Source: Plazaster borealis (taxonomy: Eukaryota; Echinodermata; Asteroidea; Forcipulatida; Labidiasteridae). From it: a stretch of 64,000 nt of DNA. Of the stretch, positions 29,001 through 37,307 are shown piece after piece. The notes under the pieces were generated by a model. It saw only the letters and a program-made list of their open reading frames with translations, made no database searches and was not told the DNA's origin. Every line of letters starts with the position of its first letter. The first letter of the stretch is position 1. The stretch lies in the NCBI GenBank assembly GCA_021014325.1, contig CM037474.1, positions 20,950,488-21,014,487 on the forward strand, in the 5' to 3' direction. Position numbers and translations under genes: made by a program.

Positions 29001-29983
29001 AGACGTTTTTTCCAAAAAACTAATCACTAACTTCAGCCAAGTTGTATATGGTACCTAGACTGTTCATGAGACTGATTGAAACTGGAACTGAAACATTTCT
29101 TGACCAGTTTCCGGGTTTGCTTAGCCTAGAAATGGGTCAGGCTCCTGGGACCCAGAATCAGAGTGAATTCTGACCCAGTAGTGTGGAGACCTCGCAATTT
29201 TTTTATGAGAAAGTTAGCTAGCAATGCGTTCGGTTTTGGCTGAGCCATGTTTAGCTCGTGTGTGATGGACACGATAAGAAAACTACATATGAAACTGATT
29301 GGGATGTTCGATTCAAATAAAATACTTCTTGAGTTTTGTGTTTCAGATTGCTGAATGTTTAGCTTTTAACAAAATACCGCTTGAGTTGTGTGTTTCAGGT
29401 TGCAATATTTATTTCAAATAAATTACTTCTTGTGTTTGTGTTTCTACGTGTAGTTGCTGAATGTTTAGTTTTAACAAAATACTACTTGTCTCTCAGATTA
29501 TCGAATGCTTGTTTGATAAAATATCGCCTGATATTTGTGTTTCAGGTTGCTAAATATTTAGTTTCAAATAAATTAGTTCCTGTGTTTTTTCTTCTGGTGG
29601 CTGAATGTTTTGTTTTAATAAAATACAACCAAACTTCTGATTTGTGTTTCAGGTAACACAACTGAATAAGTTAGTTTGTTTCTGTTTTTGTGTTTCAGGT
29701 GGCTGCTTCGTTTGTCGCAGCCGTTCTTGCGAATGCAATGGCCCAGTTTATAACAGAACGATCTAAAGCAGACAACTATGGGCACGCATTGGAGAGAGAA
29801 GCTACACAGGCTGCAGTGTTAGCCTCAGCACGAGCCGCTCAGGCAGCACAGAGTGGGAACCCTGAAGCAGCTGCTATGGCGGTAGTCGCAGCAGCTCAAG
29901 CCATTGAGAGTGCAATGGTCAGCAAGAAAAGAGGACATAAGAATAGCACTATGATTAAGAGTAGAATGTGCATCCTCATGTAA
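5007..29983 (+). CDS. Roc-COR (Roco-family) GTPase with C-terminal CaaX box
   Basis: Thirteen exons join in frame to 850 residues: 5007-5259, 6186-6262, 7535-7657, 9374-9528, 10050-10170, 11572-11817, 21432-21695, 23499-23690, 24511-24690, 25657-25839, 26966-27137, 27821-28122 and 29699-29983, all GT-AG. Visible G-protein motifs are the P-loop GRAGSGKTS (43-51), DLAG (105-108, after the hydrophobic strand LVLEVW) and THID (162-165). Residues ~244-600 resemble a COR domain: a winged-helix-like part, EGLIRECMLPLLWQ (~400-413), then PPGLIPRLLVV and WKNGILL. Residues ~672-725 are Pro/Ser-rich with several SP sites. The last exon is an Ala-rich helix, then KKRGHK and MCILM-stop. Roco proteins are GTP-dependent dimeric signalling proteins, and many carry LRR and kinase domains, neither of which is seen here. 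The Met is uncertain: the frame stays open to 4953 and acatag at 4981-4986 could be an acceptor, so an upstream exon is possible. Confidence 0.88.
5288..5675 (+). mobile_element. MITE family A copy in Roc-COR intron 1
   Basis: The copy begins ttaaagggtctgtatacg and ends in the inverted form, with ccctttaa at the right end. This leaves TTAA at both edges, as expected for TTAA-targeting transposons (piggyBac or Kolobok type, by inference). The internal palindrome around 5456-5488 is intact. The body is non-coding. Confidence 0.75.
6819..7190. mobile_element. Palindromic MITE in Roc-COR intron 2
   Basis: The left arm ccgtcacgttagtagttttc recurs inverted at the right end (aaaactactaacgtgacgg). 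The arms remain similar for about 40 bp inward, with matching ggttgtaac / gtacaacc words. The middle is AT-rich with no coding signal. Confidence 0.65.
8470..8960 (-). pseudogene. Degenerate LINE reverse-transcriptase C-terminus
   Basis: Read on the minus strand, 8470-8640 gives SRFDNRKYFFPQRIVDVWNK and continues LPKEAVLAPS. This is the conserved C-terminal tail of CR1/jockey-type reverse transcriptases, in which R-K-Y-F-F-x-Q-R and W-N-x-L-P are the hallmark. Upstream, ESLQRRYTRLIPELP matches the preceding block of the same family. Several stops and frameshifts lie between the blocks, so the copy is dead and 5'-truncated. It sits antisense in Roc-COR intron 3. Confidence 0.8.
9557..9909. mobile_element. 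MITE with 20-bp perfect terminal inverted repeats
   Basis: The left end gagcaagttcgagtgcgcac is the exact reverse complement of the right end gtgcgcactcgaacttgctc. Further ggtcgac / gtcgacc inverted words lie inside. It is a non-coding, likely hairpin-forming element just after exon 4. Confidence 0.8.
10315..10575 (+). repeat. Interspersed repeat shared with 55455-55710
   Basis: The block from tcgtgcacacatgattttg through the ttatttgaccat region matches 55455-55710 in the same orientation with modest divergence. The second copy lies in an EEA1 intron. No terminal repeats or coding sequence are evident, so its class is unknown. Confidence 0.7.
11057..11366 (+). mobile_element. MITE family A copy, 5'-truncated
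   Basis: It lacks the left terminus but retains the core palindrome (tctgagaaacgttactgcat...) and the right end accaaacgtatacaatccct. It lies in Roc-COR intron 5, about 200 bp before exon 6. Confidence 0.7.
14394..14584. mobile_element. Long-palindrome MITE
   Basis: The ends tataatgatccacacaaa and tttgtgtggatcattata are exact reverse complements. Complementarity continues through gcctcgaaattgtgtggtt and the tacttcgtgaacta segments, giving arms of about 75 bp around a short centre. It is a non-coding foldback element. Confidence 0.8.
15129..15497 (+). mobile_element. MITE family B copy
   Basis: It starts aaaggcatcgtacatgtttg and ends in an inverted version (acgtgtacgatgccttt). The internal cttcttgcaagaaa palindrome is slightly decayed. 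It lies about 330 bp beyond the 3' end of the nested GPCR gene. Confidence 0.75.
15823..17019 (-). CDS. Rhodopsin-like (class A) G-protein-coupled receptor, single exon
   Basis: The intact 398-residue frame has seven hydrophobic segments. Family marks are GN at 44-45 (TM1), LAWAD with Asp72 (TM2), DRY at 123-125 followed by ICRP, TWLPY at 331-335 (TM6) and NPFIY at 373-377 (TM7). N11 (NYS) is a possible glycosylation site. The third intracellular loop is long (about 205-318), polar and rich in Ser and His. The usual disulfide Cys near the start of TM3 is missing (W98/R99 there), and the second extracellular loop has no Cys either. A short basic tail holds Cys388. The ligand is unknown; peptide receptors are the nearest by feel only. 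The gene lies antisense inside Roc-COR intron 6 and has no introns, so it is presumably transcribed from its own promoter. Confidence 0.92.
   Translation of the reverse strand: MFNMEYSSKSNYSTESLTGDSREDDVQVFNMIVNFILLFVGVPGNCLIIRVYWAKTIKKSTYVLITSLAWADLFACTLSVPSIVWQFLKLAHIESNSWRYFFQLLRHIIVTSSVLLTGVIAADRYDCICRPSKRFFNLRRAKIAAWASFVFATMINLPFTIGLYAQNSMIRTYILPIFQIICYLSSLLTIMFCYGKVYMVIQKHVRASQSLGGAESVSTPRPRKESCADSSDEVRFSHRHHSVESNRPRAVDSSSQVPQPDEHIQERPADKCPTSQEKVNSQPASKTGADKESYKPKLDLLRSRSISWHSIALQRKTTKMLFITSLVFLLTWLPYWILNAVSLAYSSGSNISPEVIEVFEEISLTFFFNNAVNPFIYGIANRRFRKDCRQELHKMKLC
18106..18288. mobile_element. MITE with CAGGGGCGGATCCAG termini and 5-bp target duplication
   Basis: The left end caggggcggatccagg is the near-exact inverse of the right end cctggatccgcgcctg. 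TATTC flanks both sides (18101-18105 and 18289-18293), a plausible target-site duplication. The inner part has G-rich and C-rich runs and a poly-T tract. It is non-coding. Confidence 0.8.
18428..18690 (+). mobile_element. tRNA-derived SINE, family with AGCTCAGTTGGTAGAG head
   Basis: The tRNA-like part runs from about 18550 to 18625, with an A box (agctcagttggtagagct) and a B box (ggttcaaatccc). It is followed by the family tail caatttttctttgttcaacc. A conserved upstream part (cttgggtgtgatccctggct) precedes it. Relatives lie at 32840, 50770 and 59715. The anticodon stem does not pair well, so it is not a functional tRNA. Confidence 0.75.
18907..19606. mobile_element. 700-bp foldback element
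   Basis: The left end tgggtcattccatgtcagac is repeated inverted at the right end (gtctgacatggaatgaccca). The two arms stay complementary for roughly 180 bp, including the tgcacaccaatttttagccc block. The central part is AT-rich and non-coding. Extruded, it would make one very long hairpin in Roc-COR intron 6. Confidence 0.85.
20290..20600 (+). mobile_element. Diverged tRNA-Leu-like SINE
   Basis: A region around gggttcgagtcccggtcgtg (20368-20387) matches the B box and 3' arm of the SINE at 4245-4525. It is followed by family-body words (ctttgtccttcggatggg, gtaaaagaaacccagaacac). The head is decayed. A further fragment in the other orientation lies near 19850-19960. Confidence 0.65.
20623..21363. 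mobile_element. Back-to-back MITE A and MITE B copies
   Basis: A family A element (20623-20999, reversed) abuts a family B element (20997-21363). They share or nearly share the aaaggcatcgta / tccctttaaa junction. Each keeps its internal palindrome: acgttactgacagtaacgtt near 20797-20816 and cttcttgcgagaag near 21179-21192. The pair ends about 70 bp before exon 7 of the Roc-COR gene. Confidence 0.75.
21700..22085 (+). mobile_element. Diverged MITE family B-like copy
   Basis: The stretch shares ttggtaattgtcaaagacca and tgaaaatttgggctc with family B and ends ccttccctttaaa. The internal palindrome of other copies is replaced by a different stem near 21884-21915. It begins within a few bases of the donor of exon 7. 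Confidence 0.6.
23017..23407 (+). mobile_element. MITE family A copy
   Basis: It begins tttaaagggtctgtacacg and ends aaatgtatacaatccc. The core palindrome around 23180-23218 is intact. It lies about 90 bp upstream of exon 8. Confidence 0.75.
23720..24345. repeat. Degenerate GA-rich minisatellite after exon 8
   Basis: Variants of gggaatgagatgacacaaga recur about every 20-40 bp with much divergence. The bias to A and G on the plus strand makes long, low-complexity frames on the minus strand that I do not regard as genes. The array starts about 30 bp after the donor of exon 8. The same words (agggaatgagacagc) appear at the start of the array after exon 10. Confidence 0.7.
24890..25105. repeat. 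Repeat rich in the palindrome CATAATTATG
   Basis: Copies of agtcataattatgactt and variants alternate with spacers. The left edge has tatagggacattgag and the right edge tctctatgtccctt, suggesting inverted termini agggaca/tgtccct. A sister copy lies at 32268-32515. It is non-coding. Confidence 0.7.
25256..25586. mobile_element. Two adjacent GCTTAAGCAGCTCTATGAAATT MITEs
   Basis: The element at 25385-25586 has inverted ends (aatttcatatagagctgctt and aagcagctctatgaaatt). A shorter, internally deleted relative occupies 25256-25384. The same family appears at 30044-30195, 38093-38281, 43136-43290, 52339-52440 and 58315-58440. Confidence 0.75.
25860..26655. repeat. Polypurine minisatellite after exon 10
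   Basis: About 800 bp is almost wholly purine on the plus strand, built on degenerate units such as gagaaggtaaaagagaaag. It begins 20 bp after the donor of exon 10. Many units contain AAGGTAAA, a donor-like word. The minus strand gives long Leu/Phe/Ser-rich frames that are by-products of composition. Confidence 0.8.
29331..29698 (+). repeat. Tandem acceptor-like repeats before last Roc-COR exon
   Basis: Units of about 45-58 bp contain ttgtgtttcaggttgctgaa-like sequence. Recognisable copies start near 29337, 29388, 29436, 29485, 29533, 29580 and 29640, and the authentic acceptor tgtttcag at 29691-29698 closes the row. Several copies keep a pyrimidine tract plus CAG. The unit spans an intron end and the first codons of the exon. 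Confidence 0.75.
29699..29983 (+). other. Last Roc-COR exon: Ala-rich tail and CaaX motif
   Basis: The exon encodes 94 residues. The first ~75 form an Ala-rich amphipathic stretch (SARAAQAAQSGNPEAAAMAV). A basic run, KKRGHK, and a second basic patch, KSR, precede Cys-Ile-Leu-Met and a TAA stop at 29981-29983. Cys-aliphatic-aliphatic-Met is a standard farnesyltransferase substrate form, and the upstream basic residues would aid membrane binding. Lipidation is inferred from the motif alone. The exon's acceptor is the last of a row of similar acceptor-like repeats. Confidence 0.75.
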
Positions 29984-31219
29984 ATCATTCACATCTTGAC
30001 CAGTTCACATTATGTCATCACCACAACACATCTTGGTTGCACCTTTTTTGAGCATTTACACGCTCGCCACTGCCCAATTTCATGTCTCAGGCTTATAAGC
30101 ACAATCATGCTTACCAGAATAAGCTTGTTACCAGCAAAATACCATGTCACATGTACCATCTATGACTCAATCCTGCTTATTTTTGCTAAGCAGAGAATTG
30201 TTAATATCAGGCATAATATTTGGTCTTTGGAAAAAAAGTATGAATATTTTATCAGGTACAAGAGCTGACCTACACCATGGTGTAGGCCTTAACAGACTTT
30301 TCAGGCTATCTAATCACAATTGTTCAGATTTTTCAAGGCCAAACAAAATCGGAAATCAGATTTAGGTAGGAAGACTGTCATGCCTGTAATATGCAGTTTT
30401 GACTTACCCAAAATGGCAGGCCAAGGATAGAGAGCACGTGTGACGTCAGTGCAATGTGTCAATAGGGACACGTTTGGCTCCAATGTGATTACTGTCCCAA
30501 CTTCAAACTTTATTGGACAGTTGCTCAAATTAAACCAGATCCACATTGGGCCAAATCTAATTGTTTTAGGGACTGAGGTTGGAACTCAGTAACTCAAGTG
30601 GGCCAGAGACCCATGTCATATCAAACTATTCATTGGACAGTTATTCAAATTGGGTTAGAGCAAACTATTGTTAGGACAGTCACTTAAATTGGGCCAGGTC
30701 CAACTATGGTTTGGGACCGAAACTGGTGTTGGGAAAAAATACAATGAAACAGCTCAGCAACTTAAGTTGGGCCAGACCCAAATGTTACAGATCTCGCTAT
30801 TGTATTGAATAGATTGGGAAGACCTTTCGACCTTTACTTAATAAATGCATTATCTTTTATATGAGATAATTTATAACTTCAGAGTTGTAGAATCTCTCAA
30901 TTAAAATCTTTGTGGTTTGAGAAAATCTTGATTTTACAACAATATTTTTTTTTAAATAATGCAATTTCTCATAACATTGGGTATGAAAGAGTTATGGATA
31001 AAATGTATGCTGCGGGAAATAACATGTATTTTCTCTGATTGGTTGAAAAGAATTTCTCTCGGCAAAATTATCAAAATTAACCCCAAACCAGACAATGATA
31101 CAAGCTGTCATCAACTTCAATAATGTTAGTTTCAAAAGATGTACTATTGCATCAGGGATAAAGAATGTTAGTAATTTTTTACACGATACTCGATACTTAC
31201 CCCCCCCCCCCCCCCGCCC

Positions 31220-31590
31220 CCGAGTTTGTGGTGGAAAAAATAATTGAACAAACCAATAAATCCACAAGATTACTACTCGAGTGGGATCGAACCCACGACT
31301 CCCACCATTCCAGAGCAGATGTCTTACCATTTATATGTCCTACCATTATCTCTTTAAACTGTTCAGGGTACCTGCTGCTAATTACATGAGTCCAACCGGC
31401 CTGTTACATGGCAAGTTCGGTGGTCTAGTGGTAAGACATCTACTCTAGAATGGCTGGGGTTTTGGGTTCGAATCCAACCCAAGTAGTATTCCTTTGAATT
31501 TTTTTCCCACAAGACTTGAGAAGTGATTGCAAGACCGAGTGCACTGAGTACATTGCTTATCACACATCGGTGTAGGGTAACAAAACAATA
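31220..31590. mobile_element. Two opposed SINE copies (GGTCTAGTGGTAAGACATC family)
   Basis: Minus-strand 31220-31345 and plus-strand 31408-31590 each carry a tRNA-like segment. The head is ggtggtctagtggtaagaca, the B box is gggttcgaatcc or gggttcgatccc, and the tail is agtagtat plus a Pro/Lys-coding-like run. Tandem opposite orientation could form a hairpin. The head resembles tRNA-Glu/Asp type genes. Other members lie at 42620-43110 and 53145-53350. Confidence 0.7.
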
Positions 31591-32267
31591 ACAGTAATAT
31601 TCAATATAATTTAAATATAATTGTTTAATATCATTAGTAATTTATGCTTTGTCAGGCTTCAGATGGTAGGCACTGGCTTCAGGATAGAATTATATTTTTA
31701 AAATGTGATAAATATAAACCATGGAAACAATACCTGGATGAAAAAGGGCCGGAAACAATTCAATTGGTGGTAATATAATTTAAATTTTATTAAGGTTTTT
31801 TTTCTTTTAAAAATAGAACAATTGACTTGAAAGTAAATTATTTTTGACTGAACAAAAGAATTTCAATGATTTCAAGAAGAGCAGTTTCAAATACGCAAAA
31901 ACTAGCTAACAGAGCAGCATCAAATATCATCCAACTAAAAAATAATTGTGCAATTTTGTAAATAATGAATTATTTCACCAACAGCAACCAAGGAAGATAA
32001 ATGTAATTTTCTATTATTATTGTTATTATTATTTATTGTCCGATAATATATCAAAAAGCATGCATTTTTCTATAATTTATGTACATTTCTGGCAGTTCAA
32101 ACTAATATATATAACATTGAAGATATACCAGGCATTAAACTGCGATCAACAAAAGATTACTTGTTAAACTTGTCATGTATGTTATGTTAATTGTTTTGCA
32201 AATATACAGTGGTATCAAATGCATGTTTGTTTATGAGGACGGCTATTAACCTATGGGTGCGTTAAAG

Positions 32268-32515
32268 GGACACGGAGAGAGGAAGAAAACTAAGTCACAA
32301 TTACGACTAACATCTCATAATTATGACTTAGTACAGGTCATAATTAAGACTTATATATCATTAATTATGATTCAGTGCCAGTCATAATTATGACTGGTAA
32401 ATAGCTCATAAATATGACCTAATTGGCACAAGTTATAATTATGACTTATGCCGAATCATCATTATGAGATACAGGACATAATTATGATTTCTAATAATTG
32501 TTCTAAATACCCTTT
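32268..32515. repeat. Second CATAATTATG repeat
   Basis: It starts aaagggacacggagagagg and ends accctttaac, with several catagttatgac-like palindromes between, matching 24890-25105. The shared edges suggest a mobile origin. Confidence 0.65.
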
Positions 32516-32839
32516 AACTCTTCCGTATAATCTACATAATTGGAAATAAAAATGTTTGTACAAACTTAAGCCTCAAATACATTGCAAGAGCCATGCCATA
32601 TGAGGGAATAGATCTTAACCACTGTGCGGCCATCTTTGTTGGGTTCCCTGCTCACACAGTGATAATGACAGTTCTTCTCATTTCATTTAAAGGGACCAGA
32701 AAACTTCCCTTTTTCCAGCCCAAGTCTTGTTACATTGGGATGAACGGCAGAAAAGCAAAATTGCCACACCCTGATAACGATCCATTTACAGTCAGTCAGT
32801 TACAAAAACCCAACCATGCATTAATTATCACTGAATCTT

Positions 32840-33055
32840 TGGCAGTCTCCCTATTAACATCCACGAACAAAGATATTGATTGACAAACTAAGGAGACTGC
32901 CAACATTATGGCCAGATAGCTCAGTTGGTAGAGTGCTGGCACATTAATCTGGAGGTCGCAGGTTCAAGTCCCACTCAAATCAAATTTTCTTTGTTCAACC
33001 CAAAATTGTTTAAAATTTACCCACTCAGTTTCCCTTGTGGTTTATTACTTGATTT
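32840..33055 (+). mobile_element. tRNA-derived SINE
   Basis: The tRNA-like part at 32911-32982 has agctcagttggtagagtgct and ggttcaagtccc, followed by the tail tttctttgttcaaccc and ending near ttattacttga. It is the same family as 18428-18690. Confidence 0.75.
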
Positions 33056-34149
33056 TAAAGACAAATAAATAAAATAACAACATTCCAACCCCCCCCCCCC
33101 AACAACAAAAACACCAGTACATGAGACATTATCAAGGTCTTCTAAATATCTACAGAAGCCTACAGCAATCCTGTAGGACGCTATGTGTCTGGATTATTCA
33201 TATTTTTGTAAATTTTCATAGATTTTTTTAAACTGGTTAAAAGTCCATTTATTATTTCTTAATTACATGAATCCATAAAAATATATTTTCATTCAATATA
33301 AAACTTGTGCACAATGCACATGATGAATGGCGCTGCCTACATTGCATTTATTCTTTCTAAATTTTGAGGAAAACTTTTCAATGGATTTCCAGAGTGAAAA
33401 CTACAGCGGTGTGCAAGAATACAGAATGTGAACAACCTTTATATTAGGATGTTACAGCAACTACCCATAATTATTTCATTCTCACTCTACAATTCGCAGA
33501 TTGTTGGAGAAAATAATGAAATATTTGCTCACAACTCGTGATGCATGAATTTTGCAGCTTGATCGGACATGTTCAGCCAGTTTCTGTCCAACATTCTGGA
33601 GTTAACTTTACATTCTGCCTCAGGCAACATTTAATAATTACAATGTTTCTTTCTTTTGAGAATACTGTATACCATCTCTTTCCACTTGCCTGCGTCTGTT
33701 ACACAAGTATGTCTGTTCATGTGTGTTGTGTTGAGCTTTCAAGAGCAACATTGTGGGACTATGTATAGGTAGGAACTGTACTTGTGGGGTTTTTGGAGAT
33801 TGTGGGGTTCACCCCACAATGTTTAAAACAGAAAAGATTAAAGAAAAGGGATCATAGTCACAACCTGTGGAAACCCCACTGTGTTGCTCTCGAAAAGATG
33901 TCTATTGTCATTTAGCTTTCGAAAAAGACTCTGCTAAGGTCGAAACGTCAGGCCCCTAACTATTTTTCTCTTCTTCAGAATACCATATACAATACAAATA
34001 TTGGATGCGTATGAGTGCATTGTCGCAAAATATAATCACAAGGTGAAATCTGGACTATACCAGTTCAAGGGTCAAAGCCTAGTGAAATGAAAAAGCCAGA
34101 TTTCACCGAGTTCTGCGACAATGCACAAACGAAATGTGTTCAATATTTG

Positions 34150-34515
34150 TTTTATATAACTCACACATCGATCCTTGTCATTTGATATAGTTTAACAATA
34201 AAATACGCAAAATAGACACTGAAACTCGTCCACCCCACACTTCGAAATCTCTACAAACCCATTCTAAACAACGCCGACGATTCAATGTAGACACCAACCT
34301 TGTCCGTCGTGAACGACCTTGCCTTTTTTGAGGGGATTGATTGTTTTGGGAACGATGCTGATAGTCAAGCATCAAAAATCAATATTTCTGTCCTATATTT
34401 ATTTCCATATTATGACGGTTACGATAGTCCAACGTCGCGGCAATAAATACATGGCAAAATAAAGGATGACACTTGTTCCACCAATCAAATGACAAGGATC
34501 TATGTGTGAGTTATA
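34150..34515. mobile_element. Palindromic element
   Basis: The left end tataactcacacatcgatcc and the right end ggatctatgtgtgagttata are near-perfect inverse copies, with catttga/tcaaatg following inward. Related right-end sequence appears at 46915-47040. The related gaaatctggacta / gccagatttcacc motif occurs at 34040-34110, 46855-46905 and 51750-51825. Confidence 0.7.
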
Positions 34516-35863
34516 TGATGCGAAATATGTTGGAGAAATAAAAGCAAGTTAAAAACAAAAACCAACAAATCCAAAACCACACACTACTGTTTTGTTTTAA
34601 GTTCCTGAAATAAATCAAAACAATTATACATCTAAAAAAGAAAAAAAAAGAAAAACAATCAAAAGATATATTTTAAAATATTGGCAAGATATGTCAAAAG
34701 GTGTACTGTGTATTCCAGTGGATAAATGCACTGAATTGTTGTAGTTTAGAATTGAATTCATGCATAAATCAATTACTTCTGTAGCTAGTAAAGGAAAAAA
34801 TAAAAACCGGTCAATGGTAATTTACAAAAACATAATAATAATAACTAATAAAAATCCCACTGATTAGGAAAATCATACCAGTACCAATCCTCCAAAGAAA
34901 TATATCCATCTGAAAGCTCACTGATTGTAAAATTCTCCAAAGAAATATTTCCATCTGAAAGCTCACTGATTGTAAAATTCATACCAGTACCAATCCTCCA
35001 GAGTAATATTTCCCCCACATTGTCAAAGTTGAGGGAGTAGAACCCCCACTGTTGATTTTATTTTTGGTTGCTGCAACCAAAATAAGCCTAATTGGTCAAA
35101 CCTAATCAGTTCTTAGTTGTTTTCACTAAAACATGAACACCGGAATTGATGAAATTTTCACAAGACAGCTGCAAGGTGTTTTCATTCAAAACTTGAGAAT
35201 GAGATTTATCCACTCTTCCAACATAAAACAAAATAATGTTTTTCTTTTCCCTTTACATTGATTGAGAACATATCGTCACCATTTCAAGAAGAGGCACTTC
35301 TTCAAAAAATCATACATTTTGACAAATCTGTGCTTGGCTGCAGGGTTAAAGTGTCTCTTTGTGAAAATGGTGACGATATCAAAACAACTGAATAACAAGT
35401 CTGATTAAAAAGAAAAACCAATAAATTTGATCTTCCCTGACGTTATTTACGGTGTTAAAACCCTGCAGGGCATGAACGTTATACTAAGGCATACGTGTGT
35501 GGAAACATTTTGGCAGTCTATGTCCCTGTGTGTTATACAGCGTAATGCGCATTTTAGGCCACGCGGCGCTTCTACGCTTTCCATAATTTTACGTGCAGTT
35601 TGACTCCCAAAATTGGGAGCTTGGCAGACAGTAGCCGCAGGTGACGTTGTTGCAAGGGCTCAATACTTATACATTGCAGAAAAACCTCATGGCATTAAAA
35701 AAAGACAGACAAGTAAAAGCACCAATTTTGTTTGGGACATGATGGTTAGCTGAAAGTGACACTGCTCACGTCTGTTCTTGAAGATGTCCAGGGTTGGTGA
35801 CATAAAAACCTGCTAGGGCAGTGAGTTCCGCAGGCAGATGGTGGTCTGGTGTCCGTCCTTCCA

Positions 35864-37307
35864 TTATGTTGAGAGTTCAGTGTAGCAGCCATCGCAGACA
35901 CGGACAGCCTTTTTAGATGAAGCAATGGTTGCAGATTTAGCTGAACACTCATTGCAGAAGATGTTTCCGCATTGACGACAGTGATGCTGTTCAAAATAAA
36001 TAACAAAATGGAGCCATGTTAAATGTTTGTTGGCATGTGAGGCATTGGATGCACTGTGTATAAGTCACCCACCCTCTCATAGAGTTTGCCCACCGGTCCA
36101 TCCTAAGCACTAAGTGTATGTAGCTAAGGGAACTTGTCAAAATGAGTCCAGGACAACCAGCGGATAAGTACTGTCAGGACAAGGTTTTTTACCCGCAGTT
36201 AATTCACCTTGTTTGAAATTGGGAGAAAACATGGAAGAAGTTCACAGTGCCTGGGGTTACATTTGTTTACAAACCGCTGAGACTTAGATTGCTATCTACT
36301 GAAAAACAAGCAGGAGGTCTCTATATGTCTCACTAAAAAATCACACTACACATTTGATTAGTTTAATATAATGTCCTCAAAACCTTCCAGATCGCTCCAA
36401 AACCGCAAGTTTGTTTATACTACATTTAATCAGCCAGTCAAACCGCAGAGCGCTCAGCGGGGTGCATTGGCATAGGGCATGTCTTTAGTGCATCGGAGAA
36501 CTGTGTGCTTTTCAGCGAGTAAACCAATGTCTCTGATAGAAATACAGTCCGGAGAATTGTTATCCGACTACCTGTCCTGGATTAATTTTCACAAGACCCC
36601 TAAGAATGATCTTTTATTTCATCAATGTTTTAACCGCTATGATGGCAGCAGGAGGATCATTTCATTTCATTTCATTGTTGGTTTATTCAGAGGGCGGTCC
36701 TCCATGAACACGGCCCAAAATTATATGAAGAAGATATAAATTAAAACATTTTTGTAAAAATATTATTATCAACTGACATTATTTGCATTTACCAGTAGCC
36801 ACTACTCTCTTAGAAGAAGTAATGTCACATGTCAAGTTTGTAAGATTTGACTACAAAGTACCAAATCTATCAAATATAAACAAAACCAGGGAAAGGTTTT
36901 GGAAGGATGCTGGCAGGTTTGGGTTTAAGTTATTGGTTTGTTGGGGCTATCCTTGTTTTCTACTTTCGTTTATTTATTTACATTATTATCCTCCTGTTAC
37001 TGTGTATTTTTTTTTGCCATGTTCTTGGTGTGTTTTATCTGAATAAATTCAAATCAAATTATATCAAATCAAGAAGATTCTACCTACCCTCCTTACAGCC
37101 AACGAGAAAGCCTTCTCACATCCCATGCAGTTCTTGACCTCTTGGTCATCAGCCCACTTACGAGTCATCTGTCTGGACTGGACTATTTGTAAGTTCTGGT
37201 TCTCTCGTCCAAGTTCATGCATGGCTGCTTGAGCATCCTCTAGTTTGCGTTTGAGCTGTAACACCTTGGTTTGCAGTTTCTCAGCATCTCCCTCGCTAGC
37301 TAGACAT
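35864..37307 (-). other. EEA1: FYVE zinc finger, last two EEA1 exons
   Basis: Exon 37307-37088 ends NCMGCEKAFSLAVRR and exon 35986-35864 starts HHCRQCGNIFCNECS, so the PI3P-binding signature RRHHCRQCG is split exactly by a phase-0 intron. All eight zinc ligands are visible as CMGC, CRQC, CNEC and CDGC. The WADD motif precedes the finger, as in FYVE proteins. The protein ends YTELST. Nothing is missing, so membrane targeting should be intact. Confidence 0.93.

Larger units (their letters stand above)
29984..35863. other. Intergenic spacer between convergent genes
   Basis: Neither strand shows a credible exon. A candidate poly(A) signal for the Roc-COR gene is aataaa at 30840-30845. For EEA1, the minus strand has aataaa at 35062-35057, so its 3' UTR could be about 800 bp; both are weak single-motif calls. 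The rest holds SINEs, a MITE at 30044-30195, the CATAATTATG repeat, and a large palindromic element at 34150-34515. Confidence 0.5.

Noticed and set aside
32911..32982. Possible tRNA gene (and similar ones at 18553, 50905 and 58727)
   Set aside because: A and B boxes are present, but the anticodon stems pair poorly and each is joined to a shared repeat body, so they are SINE heads.
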